From: Sulfurimonas sp. HSL-1716
GTDB taxonomy: Bacteria > Campylobacterota > Campylobacteria > Campylobacterales > Sulfurimonadaceae
Length of the DNA: 64,000 nucleotides
NCBI RefSeq assembly: GCF_039645975.1
Contig: NZ_CP147918.1
Span: 1,054,001 to 1,118,000, forward strand
Direction: 5' to 3'
Shown: positions 58,973-64,000 of the stretch, piece after piece
Layout: each line of letters begins with the position of its first letter
How positions within the stretch are numbered: position 1 is the stretch's first letter
The notes under the pieces: generated by a model
What the model saw: only the letters and a program-made list of their open reading frames with translations
What the model was told of the DNA's origin: nothing
Databases searched by the model: none
Made by a program: the position numbers and the translations under genes

Positions 58973-59718
58973 AAGAGATAACATTGGCCCTTTCAGGCGG
59001 TGCCGCACGCGGTGCTTATCATCTGGGAGTCTTACAATTCATTGAAGAAAGCGATATAGAGGTCAAAGCGATAAGCGCGACCTCCATCGGGGCTATCATA
59101 GGCGCCAGCTGGCTGAGCGGGGTCAGTGCAAAAGAACAGCTCGCCATCTTTAAATCAAAAGAGTTCAAGAAGATATTCCGCTTCAATTTTTTCAGAAACT
59201 CCATATACAGACTCGACAGCACGGCAAAGATAGTGCAAAAACTCGTACCGAAAAAGAACATACAGGATTTCGATATACCTTTTTACGTCACGGCAGTCGA
59301 TCTTAACAGCGGGCAAAATCTCTATTTCGACAGCGGAGACATCAAGACTCTGTGTTTTGGATCATCGGCGCTCGTACCGATCTTCGCTCCCGTAAGATAC
59401 AACGGATACAAACTTGCAGACGGCGGGTTCATAGACCATATCCCCACACAGCCTTTAAAAGCCTTTCCTTTTGAGATCGTTGCGGTCAATCTGCATCCGA
59501 TCTGCAAAAGAGAGGTAAACGACGGAATAATGAGCTACATTAAAAGAGTGCTTTATATCAGTATGTACAGGGATACTTTCGATGCCAAGATCAACAGCGA
59601 TATCTATATAACCTCAAAAAAACTGCTTGACTACAGTATTTTTTCCTTTTACCATTTTGACGAGCTCTTCGAACTGGGCTATCACGATGCAAAAGAGAAA
59701 TTTAATTCAAAATTATAG
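58969..59718 (+). CDS. patatin-like phospholipase
   Basis: A 249-residue patatin-family lipid acyl hydrolase (RssA-like). The oxyanion loop LALSGGAARGAYHLG, the nucleophile elbow SATSIGAIIG with Ser in G-x-S-x-G-like context, and the Asp of the dyad in LADGGFIDHIP are all present. It should cleave acyl chains from phospholipids, supplying lysolipid that the MFS-PlsC fusion of the same operon could re-acylate (inference). The start ATG at 58969 overlaps the LpxH-like stop; an in-frame TTG 12 bases earlier is less likely. No signal peptide. Confidence 0.92.
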   Translation: MKEITLALSGGAARGAYHLGVLQFIEESDIEVKAISATSIGAIIGASWLSGVSAKEQLAIFKSKEFKKIFRFNFFRNSIYRLDSTAKIVQKLVPKKNIQDFDIPFYVTAVDLNSGQNLYFDSGDIKTLCFGSSALVPIFAPVRYNGYKLADGGFIDHIPTQPLKAFPFEIVAVNLHPICKREVNDGIMSYIKRVLYISMYRDTFDAKINSDIYITSKKLLDYSIFSFYHFDELFELGYHDAKEKFNSKL

Positions 59719-59729
59719 TCTTTAAATGT

Positions 59730-59735
59730 TATAAT
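59730..59735 (+). promoter_or_regulatory. putative -10 element (TATAAT) before carboxynorspermidine dehydrogenase
   Basis: Consensus TATAAT, 28 bases before the ATG at 59764, in the 45-base gap after the patatin gene. The TTTAAA just before it is too close to serve as a -35 box. Confidence 0.45.
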
Positions 59736-59763
59736 TTTACAGATAATATTAATAGGGATGAAT

Positions 59764-60939
59764 ATGGCAACAACATTGATTATAGGCGCCGGTGGAGTAG
59801 GCCGTGTCGTAGCACACAAGTGCGTTATGAATAAAGACGTATTTGGTCGTATCGTACTCGCAAGCAGAACTCTGGGGCGATGCAAAACGATCCAAGAGGA
59901 GCTTGACGGAGCTATCGAGATAACGACGGTCGATGCCGATAAAACGGAAGAGGTAATAAAACTGATCAATGAAACGGGTGCGGATATCGTCATAAACGTC
60001 GCGCTTCCTTACCAGGATTTAGCGATTATGGACGCTTGTATCGCGACTAAGACTCCATATCTTGACACTGCCAACTATGAACATCCGGATGAAGCGAAGT
60101 TCGAATACAAGCTGCAATGGGAAAGAGACGCGAAGTTCAAAGAAGCGGGGATCATGGGGCTGCTCGGTTCAGGCTTCGACCCGGGTGCGACAAACGTGTT
60201 TTGTGCCTATGCCCAAAAGCATTATTTTGATGAGATCCACACTATCGATATCCTTGACTGTAATGCGGGCGACCACGGTTATGCGTTTGCTACGAACTTC
60301 AACCCTGAGATAAACCTAAGAGAAGTAAGCGCGAACGGCCGCTACTGGGAAAACGGCGAGTGGATAGAGACAAAACCTCTAGAGATCATGCAGGTTTGGG
60401 ATTATCCTGAAGTGGGGCCGAAAGACAGCTATCTTCTTTATCATGAAGAGATGGAGTCGTTGGTTCAAAACATCAAAGGGCTTAAACGTATCCGTTTCTT
60501 TATGACATTTGGACAAAGCTACATCAAACATATGGAAGTGCTGCAAAACGTCGGTATGCTCGGGATTGAGCCGGTAGAGCATCAAGGGATGAAGATCGTG
60601 CCTATCGAATTCCTAAAAACACTGCTTCCTGATCCGGCAAGCTTGGGTGCCCGTACAAAAGGAAAAACGAACATCGGTATCGTTGCAGAGGGTATCAAAG
60701 ACGGTAAAAAGCGCAAGATCTATATCTATCAGGTAAAAGACCATGAAGAGTGCTACGCAGAGACAAAAAGTCAAGGCGTGTCATATACTACCGGTGTTCC
60801 TGCGATGATCGGTGCAAAACTGATGCTCAAAGGTATCTGGAGCGGGACAGGCGTGTTCAATATGGAACAGATGGATCCTGATCCTTTTATGGATGAGTTG
60901 AACACTCAGGGTCTTCCATGGCAGGTTAAAGAGCTGTAA
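59764..60939 (+). CDS. carboxynorspermidine dehydrogenase (saccharopine dehydrogenase fold)
   Basis: A 391-residue NADPH-dependent enzyme that condenses aspartate semialdehyde with a diamine to give carboxyspermidine or carboxynorspermidine. TTLIIGAGGVGRVVAHKC is the Rossmann loop; DIVINVALPYQDLAIMDACI, GSGFDPGATNVFCAYAQKHY and TKGKTNIGIVAEGIKDGKKR are shared with this branch of the saccharopine-dehydrogenase family. The ATG at 59764 (or another ATG six bases earlier) follows AGGG. The decarboxylase nspC is two genes downstream, giving the route to spermidine used by Campylobacterota. A terminator-like hairpin overlaps its stop. Confidence 0.92.
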   Translation: MATTLIIGAGGVGRVVAHKCVMNKDVFGRIVLASRTLGRCKTIQEELDGAIEITTVDADKTEEVIKLINETGADIVINVALPYQDLAIMDACIATKTPYLDTANYEHPDEAKFEYKLQWERDAKFKEAGIMGLLGSGFDPGATNVFCAYAQKHYFDEIHTIDILDCNAGDHGYAFATNFNPEINLREVSANGRYWENGEWIETKPLEIMQVWDYPEVGPKDSYLLYHEEMESLVQNIKGLKRIRFFMTFGQSYIKHMEVLQNVGMLGIEPVEHQGMKIVPIEFLKTLLPDPASLGARTKGKTNIGIVAEGIKDGKKRKIYIYQVKDHEECYAETKSQGVSYTTGVPAMIGAKLMLKGIWSGTGVFNMEQMDPDPFMDELNTQGLPWQVKEL

Positions 60940-60949
60940 GGCTCTTTTT
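60928..60949 (+). terminator. rho-independent terminator
   Basis: AAAGAGC-TGTAAG-GCTCTTT followed by TT: a 7-bp stem with T-tail that includes the stop codon of carboxynorspermidine dehydrogenase. The next gene on the same strand starts nine bases later, so termination is probably partial or the downstream pair has its own promoter. Confidence 0.7.
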
Positions 60950-60957
60950 ATATCATT

Positions 60958-61695
60958 TTGTATTTTGCAATCATAAACTTTATATTTTCGGGTATCATCG
61001 GCATTGTGGGTATCAAGACACTGCGAAAAGTAAGTGCGCCCGAGGAGGTCATTTTCGCAAGCCTTCCGCTGCTTTTTGCGCTGCATGAGTTCACGCAGGG
61101 TTTTGTCTGGCTTGGAGTCTACGGGCATATCGAACCAAGGGCGTTAGAGATCGCCGAGAGCATCTTTGTGTTTTATGCACAGGGCTTGCTGCAGTTTCTC
61201 GTACCTTTGGCTATATGGCTCATCGAGCCAAAAGGTTTTCGCAGAGACCTTATCGCTATACTTATGATCGCAGGTGCGCTTCTTTCCGCATATACGTTAT
61301 GGGGACTCAGCGTGCAGCCTACGACGGTATATTTGAAAAACCATCTGCTCGTTTACGTCAATCCTACAACAGACCATCATTGGATCGGTGTTATTTATGC
61401 TTTGACGACCTGCGGTTCTCTTTTGCTCAGCAGGGATATCTCCATTCAGCTCTTTGGATGGCTGAACTTTTTTGGCATAAATCTGGTGTACTGGATCACT
61501 CCTTATGCTTTGACATCGCTTTGGTGCCTGTATGCCGCGATCGTGAGCACAGTGCTGTATCTGCATTTTGTCAAACGCCGTATAGCCTTTTTGGAGATGC
61601 TGAAAAAAAATGAAAGCAGGTGGGGGCAGCAGCTTCAAACCGAACTGTATAAGCTTGCAGATCGTTATCCCAATCTTATGAACAAGCTAAAATAA
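60958..61695 (+). CDS. DUF6629-like membrane protein
   Basis: A 245-residue inner-membrane protein with about seven hydrophobic helices. It resembles the DUF6629 group (LPLLFALHEFTQGFVWLGVYG, ESIFVFYAQGLLQFLVPLAIW, NPTTDHHWIGVIYALTTCGS) whose function is unknown. Its start is odd: TTG at 60958 with no Shine-Dalgarno sequence, nine bases after the terminator. It lies between the two genes of carboxynorspermidine synthesis and may be co-transcribed with nspC 33 bases downstream; a polyamine-related role is possible only by position. Confidence 0.7.
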   Translation: MYFAIINFIFSGIIGIVGIKTLRKVSAPEEVIFASLPLLFALHEFTQGFVWLGVYGHIEPRALEIAESIFVFYAQGLLQFLVPLAIWLIEPKGFRRDLIAILMIAGALLSAYTLWGLSVQPTTVYLKNHLLVYVNPTTDHHWIGVIYALTTCGSLLLSRDISIQLFGWLNFFGINLVYWITPYALTSLWCLYAAIVSTVLYLHFVKRRIAFLEMLKKNESRWGQQLQTELYKLADRYPNLMNKLK

Positions 61696-61728
61696 AATGA
61701 TACAATTTAATAAAAAAGCGGATAAGCG

Positions 61729-62877
61729 ATGAATATAGAAAATATCAAAACACCGTGTTACGTATGCGAGGAACAGCTTTTAGAGAACAATCTCAAGCTT
61801 CTTGACCGCGTTCAAAAGGAAAGCGGAGCGAAAGTGATTCTTGCGCTCAAAGGGTTTGCCATGTGGTCTACTTTTGATCTTGTAAGCAGATATCTTCAGG
61901 GATGCACGTCAAGCGGGCTTCATGAAGCAAAACTGGCTTACGAAGAGTTTAAAAAATTCGATGCGGGCAAAGAGGTGCATACGTATTCTCCCGCTTTTAA
62001 AGAGGAAGATATAGACGAGATAGCAGAAATATCCGACCATATAGTATTTAATTCGCCTTCCCAGCTTATGCGTTTTAAAGACAGAGTCTTAGAGATCAAT
62101 CCAAATATCTCTATCTCTATCCGCGTAAATCCAGAGTTCTCTTCGTCGCCTGCGGATCTTTATAACCCCTGCGGGCTTTACAGCCGTCTTGGAACGACGC
62201 TTGCAAACTTCGATGAAAGCGTCTTGGAACATATAGACGGGCTGAACTTCCATGCACTTTGCGAGCAGAATGTCGATGCGCTTGAAGGCGTGCTTGAGGC
62301 TTTTGAAGAGAGGTTCGGAAAATATATCAAGGGACTGAAATATATCAACTTCGGCGGCGGACATCATATAACCCGTAAGGATTATGACGTAGAACGCCTT
62401 ATAGAGGTGATAAAAGCGTTTAAAATAAGACATGGCGGCGTAGATGTCTACCTTGAACCAGGAGAGGCTGTAGGCTGGCAGACGGGATATCTTGTCGCAA
62501 CGGTGCTTGACATAGTCCGCAACGGCATGGATATCGCCATTTTGGATACTTCCGCCGAAGCGCATATGCCCGATACACTGGCGATGCCTTACCGCGCGGA
62601 TGTACGATACTCCGGTGAAGCAGGAGAGAAGCAATATACATACAAATTTGGCGGAAACACTTGTCTGGCAGGAGACATCATGGGAGATTATTCGTTTGAT
62701 GTGCCTTTGCAGATAGGAGACAAGGTCATCTTCGAAGATCAGATCCATTACACATTCGTAAAAAACACCACTTTCAACGGCATCAAACTCCCTTCTTTGG
62801 CGATCCTGCGAAAAGACGGCAAGCTCGATATTGTCAAAGAGTTCGGGTATGAAGACTACAGAGACAGGCTTTCATAG
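61729..62877 (+). CDS. nspC: carboxynorspermidine decarboxylase
   Basis: A 382-residue pyridoxal-phosphate decarboxylase with the alanine-racemase/ornithine-decarboxylase fold. The PLP Lys is K41 in VILALKGFAMWSTFD; the phosphate-binding EPGEAVGWQTGY and the C-terminal NTCLAGDIMGDYSFD with the catalytic Cys-Asp pair are typical. It makes norspermidine or spermidine from the carboxy precursor produced by the upstream dehydrogenase. A TACAAT -10-like element lies in the 33-base gap before its ATG, suggesting its own promoter. Identification is firm. Confidence 0.96.
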   Translation: MNIENIKTPCYVCEEQLLENNLKLLDRVQKESGAKVILALKGFAMWSTFDLVSRYLQGCTSSGLHEAKLAYEEFKKFDAGKEVHTYSPAFKEEDIDEIAEISDHIVFNSPSQLMRFKDRVLEINPNISISIRVNPEFSSSPADLYNPCGLYSRLGTTLANFDESVLEHIDGLNFHALCEQNVDALEGVLEAFEERFGKYIKGLKYINFGGGHHITRKDYDVERLIEVIKAFKIRHGGVDVYLEPGEAVGWQTGYLVATVLDIVRNGMDIAILDTSAEAHMPDTLAMPYRADVRYSGEAGEKQYTYKFGGNTCLAGDIMGDYSFDVPLQIGDKVIFEDQIHYTFVKNTTFNGIKLPSLAILRKDGKLDIVKEFGYEDYRDRLS

Positions 62878-62898
62878 GTCTTACACAAAAGGAGTGAC

Positions 62899-63453
62899 AT
62901 GTTAGAAGACAAAGAGAGATGGAATCTCCGGCATGTAGAAAAGCCGATGCCGGGATATGTGTCGCCGACGTTAACGAAGTATATAAAACATGCCAAAGTG
63001 GGCAGGGCTCTTGACATAGCATGCGGAACCGGAAGAAACACCCACTATCTGGCAGATCTCGGGTTCATTGTAGATGCCCTCGATCTTTCGGACTATGCGC
63101 TCAGCCGTATCCGAGAGGATGAAAAGATCGTAAAAAGCGAAGTCGACCTTGATACCTACGATCTAAAACATCAAAAATACGATCTTGTCTTAAACATAAA
63201 CTATCTCAACAGAAGACTGACGGCACAGATAAAAGATGCTCTCAAGCAGGATGGTCTAGTGATCTTCGAAACCTTCATCGTCGCTCACGACAGCCCTGAA
63301 AAAGGGAGTATGAACCCAGATTATCTCTTAAAACCAAATGAACTTTCAGAATTTTTCTCAGATTTCAATATTATTTACTATGAAGAAAAAGATATCGTAA
63401 ATTTAAGAGGAGAAGATGCAAGACTGGCTTCTTTGGTTGCAAGAAAGCAGTAG
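62899..63453 (+). CDS. class I SAM-dependent methyltransferase, TehB-like
   Basis: A 184-residue methyltransferase. Motif I GRALDIACGTGRNTHYLADLG, the acidic strand DALDLS, and NINYLNRRLTAQIKDALKQDGLVIFETF are typical of the small TehB/UbiE-like group. The product is unknown; relatives act on tellurite, thiols or quinone precursors. GGAG precedes the ATG at 62899 closely. It lies 22 bases after nspC on the same strand and is followed by a spaced DUF1566 gene. Confidence 0.87.
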   Translation: MLEDKERWNLRHVEKPMPGYVSPTLTKYIKHAKVGRALDIACGTGRNTHYLADLGFIVDALDLSDYALSRIREDEKIVKSEVDLDTYDLKHQKYDLVLNINYLNRRLTAQIKDALKQDGLVIFETFIVAHDSPEKGSMNPDYLLKPNELSEFFSDFNIIYYEEKDIVNLRGEDARLASLVARKQ

Positions 63454-63521
63454 ATCCTTTTTAACCTTTTTTTTGTTAGAATGTACGTGATGTAAAAACT
63501 CAATGAAATAAGGGAGTTTAT

Positions 63522-64000
63522 ATGAAACAAGTAGTTGCAGGCCTGTTTTTAACAAGTACTCTTTTTGCCCTTGTCAGCATCCCGGACACAGGTCAAGACC
63601 AATGCTTTGACAATGACGGCAAAATCTCATGCCCGAAAAAAGGTGTGCCGTTTTACGGACAAGACGCAAACTATGTAACGGCACAGCCGAGTTACAAAGA
63701 TAACGGAGACGGTACCGTAACAGACCTCGTCACGGGGCTGATGTGGACAAAAGAGGTCGATGATACGAAACTCTCTTTGCAAGAAGCGTATCTCAAAGCA
63801 AAAAGAACGCATACAGGCGGATATGACGACTGGAGAGTACCGACCATCAAGGAACTTTATTCTCTTATAGATTTTAGAGGATATACGGGATTTACAAACG
63901 ATAACGCCTCAAGAAGCAAAGTCCCCTCCAATTCCATCCCCTATATAAATACGGATTATTTCGATTTTAAATACGGCAGGCAGAACGAAAGGTTCATGGA
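63522..64000 (+). CDS. DUF1566-domain exported protein (cut by window end)
   Basis: A truncated exported protein of at least 159 codons, starting at ATG 63522 with AAGGGAG upstream. The signal peptide is MKQVVAGLFLTSTLFA. The mature part has the DUF1566 (Lcl C-terminal) signatures NGDGTVTDLVTGLMWTK, DDWRVPTIKELYSLIDFRG and GFTNDN, usually repeated in proteins that are secreted or surface-bound. Function is unknown. The rest is outside the window. Confidence 0.85.
   Translation, partial: MKQVVAGLFLTSTLFALVSIPDTGQDQCFDNDGKISCPKKGVPFYGQDANYVTAQPSYKDNGDGTVTDLVTGLMWTKEVDDTKLSLQEAYLKAKRTHTGGYDDWRVPTIKELYSLIDFRGYTGFTNDNASRSKVPSNSIPYINTDYFDFKYGRQNERFM

Overview
The window looks like a chromosomal segment of a Campylobacterota (Epsilonproteobacteria) sulfur- or hydrogen-oxidiser, most likely near Sulfurimonas or Sulfuricurvum. 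The evidence is the AT-leaning coding, densely packed operons with 4-base overlaps and many TTG or GTG starts, and the gene content: one-subunit pyruvate:ferredoxin oxidoreductase, superoxide reductase, a small HiPIP, the carboxynorspermidine route to polyamines, a MagIII-like glycosylase, and several very large PAS/GGDEF/EAL proteins. The genus is inferred from gene content only. I saw no tRNA, rRNA, CRISPR array, insertion sequence or prophage.

Layout. 1-7.5 kb: citrate synthase (cut by the window edge) translationally coupled to a Bax-like peptidoglycan hydrolase, a 2OG-Fe(II) oxygenase, a HiPIP, YbgC thioesterase, a periplasmic protein, a divergent family-4-like uracil-DNA glycosylase and a c-di-GMP phosphodiesterase. 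7.5-11.2 kb: arsenate reductase behind an ArsR-type palindrome, then a compact nitrosative/oxidative stress cassette (Crp/Fnr regulator with a TTGAC-N4-GTCAA box, hemerythrin, heme-copper-oxidase-like membrane protein, nitrous-oxide-stimulated-promoter protein, superoxide reductase). 11.3-18.6 kb: two divergent TonB-dependent receptors, each paired with a membrane redox protein (PepSY-TM; NapH/NosR-like polyferredoxin), separated by 372 bases full of inverted repeats. 18.6-31.1 kb: glyS, an alpha/beta hydrolase, hemH, a HAD phosphatase, a coiled-coil membrane protein and a five-PAS GGDEF-EAL protein, meeting a pyruvate:ferredoxin oxidoreductase gene whose frame is broken at a run of seven A. 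31.2-34.3 kb: a PhnD-like sensor fused to PAS-PAS-GGDEF-EAL.

34.3-52.6 kb is an accessory stretch of small one- or two-gene units: acetyltransferases, PhzF, methyltransferase, transglutaminase, flavodoxin-like oxidoreductase, PPOX-type flavoproteins, Nudix, DNA-alkylation repair (Tag, Ada/Ogt, Cdd1), a DMT exporter and a DUF815 ATPase. These are controlled by local HxlR, TetR and MocR regulators that each sit beside a clear palindrome. In its middle lies leuA, preceded by a leucine-rich leader peptide and a terminator, and encoding a LeuA that lacks the leucine-binding regulatory domain. 52.6-64 kb: an FMN riboswitch in front of ribB, a cytosine-deaminase-like enzyme and MagIII-like glycosylase, an envelope-lipid operon (MFS-PlsC fusion, dgkA, LpxH-like hydrolase, patatin), carboxynorspermidine dehydrogenase and decarboxylase, a methyltransferase, and the start of a DUF1566 protein.

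The best candidates for undescribed biology are the leucine attenuator with a feedback-less LeuA, the structured leader between the two TonB receptors, the PFOR frameshift site, the nitrosative-stress cassette, and a possible three-way-junction RNA near 42.75 kb.
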